64,000 nucleotides of DNA from Candidatus Methylophosphatis roskildensis (lineage in GTDB: Bacteria; Pseudomonadota; Gammaproteobacteria; Burkholderiales; Rhodocyclaceae). The stretch is from NCBI GenBank assembly GCA_016708905.1, contig JADJEV010000004.1, forward strand, positions 1,054,001 through 1,118,000, given 5' to 3'. How positions within the stretch are numbered: the first letter of the stretch is position 1; the number at the start of each line of letters is the position of its first letter. Below the pieces are notes generated by a model. That model did no database searches. It was given only the letters and a program-made list of their open reading frames with translations, and was not told the origin of the DNA. This document shows, piece by piece, positions 7,905 through 16,968 of the stretch. The position numbers and the translations under genes were made by a program.

Positions 7905-10900
7905 TTACCCGGCGCTGCCTGAGGACGCAGGGGATTCGTCTGCGCGCGCCTTCCGCCAGGCCGGGTGCTCCGACGCATCCCCCGCGGCAACGAACGAAGC
8001 GAGCTGAAACCCCCCTTGCGACAACGCGTCGAGCCGAGCGGCCTCCGCCTGCGCTGCTTCCGCCAGACCCTTCGCTCGCGCGTAGCAGGCATCGACCGCG
8101 TCGAGGATGAAGCGTCCCTGTTCCGAGAACTGCTCACCCTGCGCCTCGCGCACCTGGCTCAGCTCGCGACGCGCCCGCCACAGCGGATCGCGTGACGCGG
8201 CCCATCCTCTGCTCGCGATTCGCCATAGCAGGCGACTCATCGTCTGCGTGCACTCTGCCGACCGCTCTTCGCGCGGCAGCGCGAAAGTCACCGTGGCCGT
8301 GACCTTCAGGGCCCCGCGCTGCGCTTCCCAGGTGCGCGCGCTCGTGAGCAGCGCGTCCGACTCGATGAGCAAGCGCCTGGCCATCGGAGCGCCTCCCGTC
8401 CTGGCGACGATCGCGGCAGCTTCGTGCAGCCGCGCATACGCGCCGGCCACGTCGTTTCCGGCCTTCGCCACGGCCGAGAGATCGCACAGAAAACAGATCG
8501 CCGGGGCTGCTTGCCCGCGCCGCCGCGCCGCCGCAAGCCCGTCCTGCGCGACCAGTAGTGCGCGTTCCGATTCGCGCGCTGCGAGGAGCGCCAGGGTCAG
8601 CGTCCCGAAGGCCTCGATTTCCTTGTCTTCGTTGCGCGCCCGGCGCACCGTGGCCAGCGCTTCGTCGGCCGCGGCGACGGCGGCGGCGCTGTCGCCGGTG
8701 GTTCGACGGATCGAGCTCTCGTCCATCTTGAAAGAGGCCTGCTCGAGCAGATCTTCCGCGACGACGGCCGCGCGGTGGCCATCGAGGGCCGCAGCCAGGG
8801 CTGCGTCGAGCCGACCGGTCTTGCGATACAGCCCGGCCAGCCGGCCGGCCGCCAGCATCGCGCCGCGCCTGGCGTCGGCATCGCCCGCGTCGGCCGCGGC
8901 GGTGAACGCGCTTTGCGCGTGCTCCGCGTCGCTGGTCGCAAGGTCCCTCTCGCCGAGCTTCAGGTAGGCATCGCTTCGATCCAGGTACTCGTCGCTGACC
9001 GTTCGTCCCGCCTTCTCCTGGTTCTGGATGCTGAAGCTCAGCAGGGTGACCATGTCGGCCCAGCGTTCGAGCTTGCGGCTCACGCGCGAGCAGGCGAGCC
9101 AGAAGGCGGCCTTCCCCTCGAGGTCGGAAGTCGTCTCGTCGTTCGGGTCGCCGGCGAGCTTGAGGCCGCGCTTGCCCATGTCGACGCAGCGGCGGACGTT
9201 CTGCTCGTTCCCGAAATCGAGCTGCCTTGCGAGATCGAGGCGGCGCGTGAGCAGGGGCAGCGTCGCGCGGTCGGGCTCGGGCCAGCGCTCGTCGATCGCC
9301 GCGGCGATCGCTTCGGCCTGCGCGAGCAGGGTCTGCACCTCCGCGGCGATCAGCGGCGAATCGGAAGGTCCTTCGTGGCAGAGGGACAGGCCCATCTCGA
9401 CTAGGAGCGTCGCGTTCGCGTTCATCCGTTCGCGCTCATGAAGGGCCGAAGCTCCGGCGGCGCGCAGCCGGGCCGACACGGCCCCGACGAAGACGTAGGC
9501 CTTCTCCGTCGCAGGGTCGACCCGGCTGCCGCGCAGGCTCGCCGCGATCGTCCGGCCACCGGCGACGAGCTGGTCCATCGCGGCGATCGCGAACGCAGCG
9601 GCGTTCCGGGCGTCGACGCTCCAGAGCGTGCCGACGTAGCCGCGTGCTCCGGCGACCAGGAACTCCCGGCCGACGCCGGTCCACGACAGGCAGGAGTTGT
9701 TGAAGACGAGCGGGCGGCTGCGCATCGTCACCCGCTGCAGCAGCTTGTAGCCCGGCAGCGGCATGTCCTTGAGCGCGATCGAGTCGTCGGAGCCGTGGGT
9801 GTTGAAGTACACGAGCTCGAGCGGCGCGCCGCCGGCAGCGATCAGCGCCGTGTTCGAGGCCGCCGGGCCTTGCAGAAGCAGCGCGAAGCCGGGGTCGGCC
9901 GCGAGCGCGCGCAGCACGCCCTCGGTTTCGCCGGTCGGGAAATCGCCCGGGTCGAACACGACGTGCAATCGCGCCAGGGGCGATGGGGTCGCCTCGACGC
10001 GGCCGCCGCTCGCGCCGATCGGATCACGTGTCTCGCTCGCGTCGCTCGTGTCGCTCGCGTCGAACAGCGCGAGGGCCGCGAGCAGCAAGGCGTCGCCGGT
10101 CATCAGGCCGATCGGCTTGTCGCTCCAGTCGCAGCCCGGCCTCCTGAGCAGGTGATACGGAACGCCGCCGGTCCATGCGGTCAAGGGCAGGGTGCCGACC
10201 GCGCCCGCCACCGCATCCGGAACGGCGCGTGCCACCGCGGCTTCGAGCTCGGCAATCGGCGCCACGTCGCCCGCTGCATGCGGGCCTTCCTGCCAGACCT
10301 CGATGGCCTGGCGTGCGCGCTCGATCGAGCGCGTCGAAGGCTGCGGATAGACGCACAGCAGGGCGTCCTGGCGCAACGCGTAGAAGACCGCGGCCAGGGC
10401 ATCGGCCTTGTCGCTCGCCTCGACGACGACAGCTTCGCTCGCCGCATCGCCCGACGCCGGCTCGATCGCGAAGCCGCTCGCCGTCGCGCCGTCGCGAACG
10501 CGCAGCGGCAGGCCTTTGCGGCGCGCACGATGCAGCCCGGCGATCAGCGCGACGCCGTCGCCGCCGACATCGATCGCTTCGGCCGGCAGCGGCTCGCCTG
10601 GTCGCACCGCGCGCCAGGCGCGGTGCCAGAACGGCTCGTCGCCTTCGCTCGCGACGACGATCCATTGCAGCCCCTCGGCGAGGAGCGGCTCACGCGCCGT
10701 GCCGAGCACGCCCTTGGGCTGCGGCTCGATTACGCTCATGTCGTCGGCCGTGGCCGCGACCAGGAAGATCGCGCGGCGCAGCGGCAGTTTGTGGTAAACG
10801 GCCGCAAGCAGGCGATGGCGTTTTACCCAGCGCCGGTACGGCGTGAGCGCTTCGACGCGCCGGTCGATCTCCTCGTTCGACCACTTGGGCCGCCACCCGG

Positions 10901-11147
10901 GCGCCTTGCGCTTGCCGTCCAGCGCGAGGCGCGCCGCGAGGGTGCCAACGTCCTCGTCGCGCCGGTCGCGCATCGCGCGGTAGCGCTCGTGGAGCGTACG
11001 GTACCGCGTCTCGCTGCAGGGTGCATGCTCTAGCACGAACAGCGGCGGCAGCACGCCTTGCGCAAAACACGAGAGCACGGTGGCCGCCTCGCGCATCTGC
11101 TCAGGCCGGCAGACGACGACGGCGTCGGCGGGAACGAGATCGCTCAC
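7905..11147 (-). CDS. CHAT-domain (caspase-like) protein with long helical C-terminus
   Basis: This is a 1080-residue protein. Residues about 440-545 form a CHAT protease domain with candidate catalytic His451 (YFNTHGSDD) and Cys486 (VFNNSCLSW), followed by GYVGTLWSVD. CHAT proteins are caspase-related cysteine peptidases used in bacterial conflict systems. The first 400 residues are mixed alpha/beta and unassigned. Residues about 560-1080 are alanine-rich and helical, TPR-like, and probably sense or bind a partner. It is the third gene of the operon, 19 nt after the hydrolase. The target is unknown; the hydrolase or a regulator is an obvious candidate. Confidence 0.85.
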   Translation of the reverse strand: MSDLVPADAVVVCRPEQMREAATVLSCFAQGVLPPLFVLEHAPCSETRYRTLHERYRAMRDRRDEDVGTLAARLALDGKRKAPGWRPKWSNEEIDRRVEALTPYRRWVKRHRLLAAVYHKLPLRRAIFLVAATADDMSVIEPQPKGVLGTAREPLLAEGLQWIVVASEGDEPFWHRAWRAVRPGEPLPAEAIDVGGDGVALIAGLHRARRKGLPLRVRDGATASGFAIEPASGDAASEAVVVEASDKADALAAVFYALRQDALLCVYPQPSTRSIERARQAIEVWQEGPHAAGDVAPIAELEAAVARAVPDAVAGAVGTLPLTAWTGGVPYHLLRRPGCDWSDKPIGLMTGDALLLAALALFDASDTSDASETRDPIGASGGRVEATPSPLARLHVVFDPGDFPTGETEGVLRALAADPGFALLLQGPAASNTALIAAGGAPLELVYFNTHGSDDSIALKDMPLPGYKLLQRVTMRSRPLVFNNSCLSWTGVGREFLVAGARGYVGTLWSVDARNAAAFAIAAMDQLVAGGRTIAASLRGSRVDPATEKAYVFVGAVSARLRAAGASALHERERMNANATLLVEMGLSLCHEGPSDSPLIAAEVQTLLAQAEAIAAAIDERWPEPDRATLPLLTRRLDLARQLDFGNEQNVRRCVDMGKRGLKLAGDPNDETTSDLEGKAAFWLACSRVSRKLERWADMVTLLSFSIQNQEKAGRTVSDEYLDRSDAYLKLGERDLATSDAEHAQSAFTAAADAGDADARRGAMLAAGRLAGLYRKTGRLDAALAAALDGHRAAVVAEDLLEQASFKMDESSIRRTTGDSAAAVAAADEALATVRRARNEDKEIEAFGTLTLALLAARESERALLVAQDGLAAARRRGQAAPAICFLCDLSAVAKAGNDVAGAYARLHEAAAIVARTGGAPMARRLLIESDALLTSARTWEAQRGALKVTATVTFALPREERSAECTQTMSRLLWRIASRGWAASRDPLWRARRELSQVREAQGEQFSEQGRFILDAVDACYARAKGLAEAAQAEAARLDALSQGGFQLASFVAAGDASEHPAWRKARADESPASSGSAG

Positions 11148-11166
11148 GGCGAGCGGTCCCGGGGCA

Positions 11167-12651
11167 CTAGAGGATCTTCAGCAGGTTGAAGCCGGGCACG
11201 GCGCCCGAGGCGATCCGCTGCTCTGCCTGGTCGAGGTCCAGGGTCGACGAGGCATCCAGGTCCAGGTAGCCGGGATCGTCGTCGTGGGCGCCGGCGCTGC
11301 CGTCGAGATTCGGAGCCTCGCTCTCGGCCGTGGCGGCCGAGAGGTGTCCACCGAGCGCGTCTTCGGGCGTATCGGCGAGCAGCGTCATCCGCTCACCCTT
11401 GAGCCAGCGGAAGACATCGGTGCACACGGCCGGGATGTTGGTCAGCCCGCCATGCACGCCTTTGACGTACTTGAGACGAACGCGCTCGAGCCGGGCCGAG
11501 GCGATCGGAACCCGCCCGTCGCTGTCGCGGTGCGGGTCGCCATCGACGCGCGAGGTCGTCTTCTCCATCGAAGTCCACAGGCCGCCGAGCTTGTCGACGT
11601 ACTCCATCCGGAACAGGCTCTTGTAGCCGACGCCGGCGACCATCAGCATCTTGTCGCAATGATCCTGCAGCAACTCGGCCGGGTCGTTGTGCCAGCGATA
11701 GAGATCGAGATGGAAGGCCTTGACCGCGTCGAGGACCGTCTGCAGCCGGGTCGTCGCCGTGGCGTCGAGGCCGAGGTCCCAGGCCTCGGCGTCGTACAGG
11801 TTGAAGTTGGCGCAAGGGTGCGCGTAGCCGAGCTTGTGGCCTGCGCCTTTGGCCGGAGTCGCGAAAGGCTCGCCCGGCCGCGATCCGGGATACACGCCCG
11901 CCGGCGCCGGCAGCAGGCTGAGCACGCCCCAGAGCGAGCGAAAGGTCTCGCGCGACAGGAACTTGGCGAGCAAGGTGAGCTTCTCGAAGCCGCTGAGGTG
12001 GTTCTTCAGGTAGCCGGCGATCGAGGCCGATCCGTAGTGCGGCGTGCCGATGAAGGCGATCCGGCCGACCACGTCCCAGAGCTCGCCGTATTCCTTCAGC
12101 GTCGCGCGGGTCATCAGCCCGCCCATGCTGTGCGCGACGATGTGCACCTTCAGGCCGCCGTTCTTCTTGTGCATGGCGAAGATCAGGTCGCGCAGCGCGC
12201 GCGTGCTCTCGCTGTACATCTTGCGCCAGTCGTAGGCGAACATCTCGTGCCCGAAGTCTTCGCGCGCGAGCACGGCGGAAGCGAAGGGCTCGTAGCTCAC
12301 GTCGACCGTGAAGGGCTCGATCCGGTTGGCGGCATCCGCATCGTCGGTGCCGGCGTCGTCGAGGGCCAGGCCGTTCATCATCTTGAGCGTGTCGAAGTTG
12401 AGCCAGCGCACGCCGCCTCGGGTCTTGCTGTAGAGCAGGCTGCCCATCACGCCGGGAACGAAGACCAGGTTGGGCGGCGACTTGATGCCGAGGTGCTCGC
12501 TGGCAGCGGCCCGCGCGCCGACGCGTTGCAGGTCGGCGAAGGCCGCGTCGCCGAGGTAGCGGCGAAGCGCGCTCGTGGTGTCGGCATCGCCGAGCAGCTC
12601 GGCGCGGCGTGCCGTGTCGGCAGCGAGAAAGGCGTGGGTCAGGTCGCTCAT
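11167..12651 (-). CDS. LCAT-like alpha/beta hydrolase (lipase/acyltransferase)
   Basis: This is a 494-residue alpha/beta hydrolase. It has an oxyanion-side segment VFVPGVMGS near residue 65 and the nucleophile elbow IVAHSMGG with its Ser. An acidic DSDGRVP segment and a His in KGVHGG complete a plausible triad. It resembles lecithin:cholesterol acyltransferases and acts on lipids or esters by family knowledge. No signal peptide is visible, so it would act from the cytoplasm. It lies between two CHAT genes, with gaps of 6 and 19 nt, and is therefore the likely effector. The Asp-rich C-terminal tail (about 440-480) is low-complexity and could be a cleavage or docking region. Confidence 0.85.
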   Translation of the reverse strand: MSDLTHAFLAADTARRAELLGDADTTSALRRYLGDAAFADLQRVGARAAASEHLGIKSPPNLVFVPGVMGSLLYSKTRGGVRWLNFDTLKMMNGLALDDAGTDDADAANRIEPFTVDVSYEPFASAVLAREDFGHEMFAYDWRKMYSESTRALRDLIFAMHKKNGGLKVHIVAHSMGGLMTRATLKEYGELWDVVGRIAFIGTPHYGSASIAGYLKNHLSGFEKLTLLAKFLSRETFRSLWGVLSLLPAPAGVYPGSRPGEPFATPAKGAGHKLGYAHPCANFNLYDAEAWDLGLDATATTRLQTVLDAVKAFHLDLYRWHNDPAELLQDHCDKMLMVAGVGYKSLFRMEYVDKLGGLWTSMEKTTSRVDGDPHRDSDGRVPIASARLERVRLKYVKGVHGGLTNIPAVCTDVFRWLKGERMTLLADTPEDALGGHLSAATAESEAPNLDGSAGAHDDDPGYLDLDASSTLDLDQAEQRIASGAVPGFNLLKIL

Positions 12652-12657
12652 GTCGTA

Positions 12658-15324
12658 TCATCCCGGGCGAAGGTTCTTGAGCTCTTGCGGGCTCGCCAGG
12701 TAGAGGTCGTATTTGTTGAGATACGAATACAGCAATCCGCCGATGTTACGGTAGTGGCACCAGAGAAAGAGTCGTGCCTGCGCGAGTGCCTCGCCGGCGG
12801 AGATCGGCGCGCGGCTCGGGTCGACCTCCCGCAGCAGAAAGTGGAAGAAGACCATCGCGAAGCGGCTCGCCATCGCCACCGGGACCATGCATTCGCTGCC
12901 GATGTAGGCACGGCAGCCGCGGTCGAAGAACGACTTGGCGATCTTGCTTGCCGAGTACACGCCGGTGCCGGAAGTCGCGCAGGCGTTGGCGAACACGAGC
13001 GGGCGCGAGGCGATCGCGGCGGTGCCGAGCTCGGGTTCGCGGATCACGTCGTTCGAGTCGGCCGAGCTGAGGCCGAAGCGCAGGATCGCCTTGCCGTCGG
13101 TATCGTTGCCGTAGTGGCAGAACAGGTAGAGCACCGCCACCGGGTCGGCCTGTGGCCCGGGCACGCGCTCGGGCTCGATCAGCGCCCGCACCAGCTCCTG
13201 CTTGGCGGCTGCGCCGGTCGATTGCGGCACGACGACCGGCCTGGCCACGGCGCCCAGCGATTGCCACACCGTGCGTTGCCAGGCTGCTTCTGCCGTGGCC
13301 GGCTCCTTGGCCGAGTTGCCGAAGAAGAGCAGGTTGGTGCAACTCGCCTCGAGCGGCGAGCCGAGGCGCGAAGACGCCTCGCCGGTCGGCTCGTAGCTTG
13401 TGTACTCGATGCGATGGCGCAGGCCCCAGAACAAGGTCGCATCGACCGGAACGCCCGGCGATACGTCGCCGCAGTAGAGCAAGTCCCAAGGCACGCGCAC
13501 CCAGCCGGCAAGGCTGTTCGGCAGCCAGACGATGTTAATGCGATGCCCCGGCATCAGGCTGTCGAGCAGCGCGCGGCCCGGCTTGCCGGGCGGGAACAGC
13601 GTGTCGTAGAGGCGGCGCCCGTAGAACGCGAGGTCGTGCAGCTCGCAACTCGTACTCGCTGCCAGCCACGCTTCGCGTTGCGGGTCGTCGGCCAGGTCGT
13701 CGAGGTGGGACCAGTCGTATTGCGGCTTGAACGCGGCGAGCTTGTCGAGCAGCTTGATCTCGTCGATGTCGTTGAGATACGTCGTCCACTTCGCCGCCTT
13801 GCGGAAGTCGTCGACGGCCTTGCGGAGATCGTCGACGGGGCCGTTGAGCAGGGCCTTGTCGGTGACGATGTCGACGCTGCCGCCGGGGTTGACCCGCTCC
13901 CCGTTGACGTTGCCGGTGACGAGAGCGAGCGCCGGTTGGATGACGCTCAGCCAGACCTCGCCCCAGGGCGTCGTCCATTCGTGGCTGGTGGCGAGCCGCG
14001 CGTCGGCGAGTGGCGCCGCGGCGATGTCGCGCCTGGCCTTGCCGCTGCCGTCGAGCGGGACCTCGAGCTCGCGCCAGCGCTTTTCGCCGACCTCGATCAG
14101 GATCGTGAGCGACGCGTCGGTATCGGCCGGCGTCACCCAGAGCGAGACGGTCGCGCTCTCGCCGCGACGCGGAATCTGGAGTTCGAAGACCGCGAGGCCG
14201 TTCGGCGCGACGATCGACGTACCTTCGATCGATCCGAGGCTGGCATGGTGCGGCGCGATGGTCCAGCGCGTCGCCAGGCCCGCTTCGGGAATGTCGGCGT
14301 CGTCGACCTTGGTCTTGTCGCCCGCTGCGAGGCTCGCCTCGACCTGCGCGCCGACGCGAAAGCTCACGACGCAATCGGTCCCGGGCTCCGGCCGGTAGCC
14401 CGGGTCGGCCCGGTCGCTGATCCAGACGTTTATCCTGCGCTCACCCTCGGCGCCCGACGCAGTGGTGGCCCGGGGCCGCGCCTTCGGAGCACCGACCTGC
14501 GCCACGGGCAGGTCGTGCGGCGAAAACTTCTTGTACTGGACATCGGGGTCGATCGGCGCCAGCACGTCCGCCGGCCCGGCGCCGCCGCCGAAGCGCGGAA
14601 ACGACGACTCACCCTCGGCGCGCCGCGCCCATTCGATGAGTTGCGCTGCCGCGAACCGGTCGCCGGCGCTGCCGTGCTGCAGCGAATCGTTCAAGCCGCG
14701 GAGCAGAGTCTCGAGCCCGGCCCGCGAGGCCAGCCACTCAAGCTGTCGTGTCACGGCCAATGGGCCCTCGTACGTCGAGAACCACGACGGAAGCCCGTGT
14801 GCCGGGTCGTATTCGGCTCGCATCTTGTCGACCCAGCGAAACCAGAATGCGGACGCGCGAGGCAAGAAGACCTTGTACAGGGCGAAGATCTCGCCGATAT
14901 CGGGTACGGCATCGGCACCGCGGCGCTCCACCTCGGCGCTGAGCTCCTGGGCGTCGGCCAGCATCGAATCCGACGGACCAGGCGTCTCTCGCAAGGCGAG
15001 GCTTGCAAAGCGCTGGACGATCGATGATCGCGTGTTGTCCCCGATGGAGCGGGCGAGCCCGCGCTCGGCTTCGAGCGAATGCGGGACGATCGCTTCGATA
15101 CGCTTGCGTGCCGCCGCGTCGGGCAGCCACGTCGACCAGGTGTAGACGTACTGCTCGACCGCGGTGCGGTACGGGCGCAGGTCGCGATCGGCTGAGGGTG
15201 CGAGGGGCAGCCGGACCAGGGCGCGCAGAGCGGCGACGGAGACGACCGGCTCGCGGTCGTCGAGCGCGCTGAAGAGCCCTGATAGATCGTCGCGAGTAAA
15301 CGCCCGCCGTTCGCCGTTCGTCAT
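12658..15324 (-). CDS. CHAT-domain protein with middle beta-sandwich region
   Basis: This 888-residue protein has a C-terminal CHAT domain with candidate His737 (LFCHYGNDTDGK) and Cys782 (VFANACATSGTG), followed by SFFDRGCRAYIG. The first 300 residues look helical, and residues about 300-470 look like a beta-rich domain. The part just before the CHAT domain (GWVRVPWDLLYCGD) matches the usual CHAT lead-in. It is the first gene of the operon. The start at 15324 follows GCAGGAGCG, and the upstream promoter is good. It shares little outside the catalytic motifs with the other CHAT protein, so the two probably have different jobs. Confidence 0.87.
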   Translation of the reverse strand: MTNGERRAFTRDDLSGLFSALDDREPVVSVAALRALVRLPLAPSADRDLRPYRTAVEQYVYTWSTWLPDAAARKRIEAIVPHSLEAERGLARSIGDNTRSSIVQRFASLALRETPGPSDSMLADAQELSAEVERRGADAVPDIGEIFALYKVFLPRASAFWFRWVDKMRAEYDPAHGLPSWFSTYEGPLAVTRQLEWLASRAGLETLLRGLNDSLQHGSAGDRFAAAQLIEWARRAEGESSFPRFGGGAGPADVLAPIDPDVQYKKFSPHDLPVAQVGAPKARPRATTASGAEGERRINVWISDRADPGYRPEPGTDCVVSFRVGAQVEASLAAGDKTKVDDADIPEAGLATRWTIAPHHASLGSIEGTSIVAPNGLAVFELQIPRRGESATVSLWVTPADTDASLTILIEVGEKRWRELEVPLDGSGKARRDIAAAPLADARLATSHEWTTPWGEVWLSVIQPALALVTGNVNGERVNPGGSVDIVTDKALLNGPVDDLRKAVDDFRKAAKWTTYLNDIDEIKLLDKLAAFKPQYDWSHLDDLADDPQREAWLAASTSCELHDLAFYGRRLYDTLFPPGKPGRALLDSLMPGHRINIVWLPNSLAGWVRVPWDLLYCGDVSPGVPVDATLFWGLRHRIEYTSYEPTGEASSRLGSPLEASCTNLLFFGNSAKEPATAEAAWQRTVWQSLGAVARPVVVPQSTGAAAKQELVRALIEPERVPGPQADPVAVLYLFCHYGNDTDGKAILRFGLSSADSNDVIREPELGTAAIASRPLVFANACATSGTGVYSASKIAKSFFDRGCRAYIGSECMVPVAMASRFAMVFFHFLLREVDPSRAPISAGEALAQARLFLWCHYRNIGGLLYSYLNKYDLYLASPQELKNLRPG

Positions 15325-15353
15325 CGCTTCGCTCCTGCGTCAGACCGACAGCT

Positions 15354-15382
15354 ATCATAGCCGCAGGTGGCGGCGCGCTCAA
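15354..15382 (-). promoter_or_regulatory. Sigma-70-type promoter of the CHAT operon
   Basis: TTGAGC (15382-15377) and TATGAT (15359-15354) are separated by 17 bp. Transcription would start about 20 nt before the ATG at 15324. The -35 box overlaps the end of a degraded coding fragment. Confidence 0.6.
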
Positions 15383-15563
15383 CCGGCCGCTTGCTTCAGA
15401 TGCGAACGAAACGCTCTGCGCCCGCCGCTATCCGTGGCCCGCCAGGCCTTCAGCGCCGGCGCCAGGAACTGCGGTTCGGTAGGCGACACGCCCTCTGCCT
15501 CGCGCTCCTCGTCCGGCCACCTGGCGGGCTTGCCACAACGCTGTTCGAGCTGTCGCGCCAGTT
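15379..15563 (-). pseudogene. C-terminal remnant of an unknown gene
   Basis: In-frame sequence beginning QLARQLEQRCGKPARWPD and ending AFRSHLKQAAG then TGA has a coding-like composition. It is closed upstream by a stop and has no usable start. It directly precedes the CHAT operon and its end overlaps the operon's -35 box. No family was recognised. Confidence 0.35.
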
Positions 15564-15570
15564 GTCACCG

Positions 15571-15597
15571 ATATGGGCATAGGACTTCAAACGCCAT
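15571..15597 (-). repeat. Inverted copy of the cassette-flanking repeat
   Basis: On the minus strand this reads GATGGCGTTTGAAGTCCTAT, matching the repeats at 7800 and 15895. Confidence 0.5.
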
Positions 15598-15894
15598 CTT
15601 CTCGCGCTTTGCGGCAACGGTCCGCCCTCCTTGGTGTGCGCGTCACGGGCATGTCGTGGTCGCCGGATGCAACCTGAGTCGGGCTGACCGCCAGGGCGAA
15701 AGCGCGTTTGGCAATCTATGAATGAACGCTGACCGCTGGACCACGACCCAAATCGCCCGGCCACGCCTGGCGCGGTGCCTCACCGCAACTCGGGGCGCCC
15801 GGCCGCTGTGACGGGGATCGGTTCAGGCGCAATTAGGCTGCTTGCTGCATGTGCCTGCGTGCCCGTGCCCGCGGTGGCGCCCGGGCCATAGGTC

Positions 15895-15925
15895 GGTAAA
15901 ACGGCGTTTGAAATCCCTATCCCCA
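15895..15925 (+). repeat. Direct right copy of the cassette-flanking repeat
   Basis: AAAACGGCGTTTGAAATCCC followed by TATCCCC matches 7801-7828 with few differences and in the same orientation. The stretch 15598-15984 around it holds no credible gene. Confidence 0.55.
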
Positions 15926-15984
15926 GCGAACGACCGCTATCAGGCAATGTGCTAGGCGACTGTAGCACCGCTTGGGGTCGGCAG

Positions 15985-16329
15985 TAAGCATTCGCCGGAT
16001 TTGTAAGCTGCCGCTCGACTGAATGTCTTCTGGTGGATGTCAGGTAACCGCCGAATTGCCGACCGAGCTGGCGTTGAACGCCAGCGACCGCTCAGGCCGA
16101 GAACTTGCCTGCCGCCTGTTTTTTGTGAGCGTCTCGTGACGCCAACCCAGCAGTCGGTCAGGATCTGCGGCACCGCGAGCGACAGCTTTAGGTGGTGTTG
16201 TCGTCATTCGCCAGATCCCGAAGCCGTCGTTCCTCGATGGCATCTTGCACCGTCACTGAACGGCTTCGGCCGATCCGAGGATCTATCCTGGGTAAGTATC
16301 GTGATTGCGCGACGGGCACCCTACCAGGC
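15985..16329. repeat. Gene-free stretch with dispersed repeat copy
   Basis: No gene is seen. Positions 16043-16100 carry the dispersed repeat, with GGTAACCGCCGAATTGCCGAC, a palindromic GGCGTTGAACGCC middle and CGCTCAGGCCGAG at the end. The inverted copy at 28186-28248 shares the same middle. Confidence 0.6.
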
Positions 16330-16968
16330 TCAAGCGGCCGGCATCACCGCTTGAGCGCTGCTGCGCTCGTTCATGCGGCCCATCCAGGCCGCGATGTTCG
16401 GCGTCGCCGCGACCAAGGCTTGGCCTTCCGGGGTGGCCTGCAGATAGGTCAACACGGGCAGCAGGTGCAAGTCGGCGAGACTCACGGTCGCACCGCCGAA
16501 GTAGCTTGCCTCGCCCAGCAGCCGATCGATCTCCTTGAGGAACAACGCGGCCTGTGGCTTGGCCGCCTCGACTTGGGCTTCGTCGGTCTGGCCACCGAGT
16601 GAGGGCACCAGTACGCGGGGAATGAAAATGTTGGTGATCGACGCTGGGTAGCCATAACTGTCAACGATGCTCATCACCTGATTCACCCGAACGCGCTCAA
16701 CTGGCGTGGACGGCATCAACGCCGGTCCCGGGAACGCCTCGTCGATGTAGCGCAGAATCGCCGACGCCTCGTAGAACAAGATGCCGTCGTGCTCAAAGGC
16801 GGGCATCTTTCCCCAGGGATGCCGGACCAGATGGCCATCCTCCTTATGCTGACCCTTGACCAGATCCACGGCCGCGAGCGTGTGCGGCACCCCCTTTTCC
16901 TCCAGGGCCAGGCGGACGGAACGAACGTAGGTGCTGATGGCATCGCCGTAGACGATGGGTTGGCTCAT
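16330..16968 (-). CDS. Glutathione S-transferase family protein
   Basis: This 212-residue protein has an N-terminal thioredoxin-like domain (YGDAISTYVRSVRLALEEKG, then KMPAFEHDG and FYEASAILRYID). The ExxAI segment is the usual glutathione contact. A helical C-terminal domain carries VSLADLHLLPVL. It would conjugate or transfer glutathione to an unknown substrate. The start at 16968 follows AAAGGAG with 7 nt spacing. It stands alone between repeat-rich stretches. Confidence 0.92.
   Translation of the reverse strand: MSQPIVYGDAISTYVRSVRLALEEKGVPHTLAAVDLVKGQHKEDGHLVRHPWGKMPAFEHDGILFYEASAILRYIDEAFPGPALMPSTPVERVRVNQVMSIVDSYGYPASITNIFIPRVLVPSLGGQTDEAQVEAAKPQAALFLKEIDRLLGEASYFGGATVSLADLHLLPVLTYLQATPEGQALVAATPNIAAWMGRMNERSSAQAVMPAA

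Noticed and set aside
9438..11033. 531-codon plus-strand frame opposite the first CHAT protein
   Set aside because: Arg/Ala-rich antisense shadow without a start site or family match.
11080..15027. Very long plus-strand open frame opposite the CHAT genes
   Set aside because: It mirrors high-GC coding on the minus strand, lacks motifs, and the minus-strand genes have CHAT and hydrolase catalytic residues, ribosome-binding sites and a promoter.
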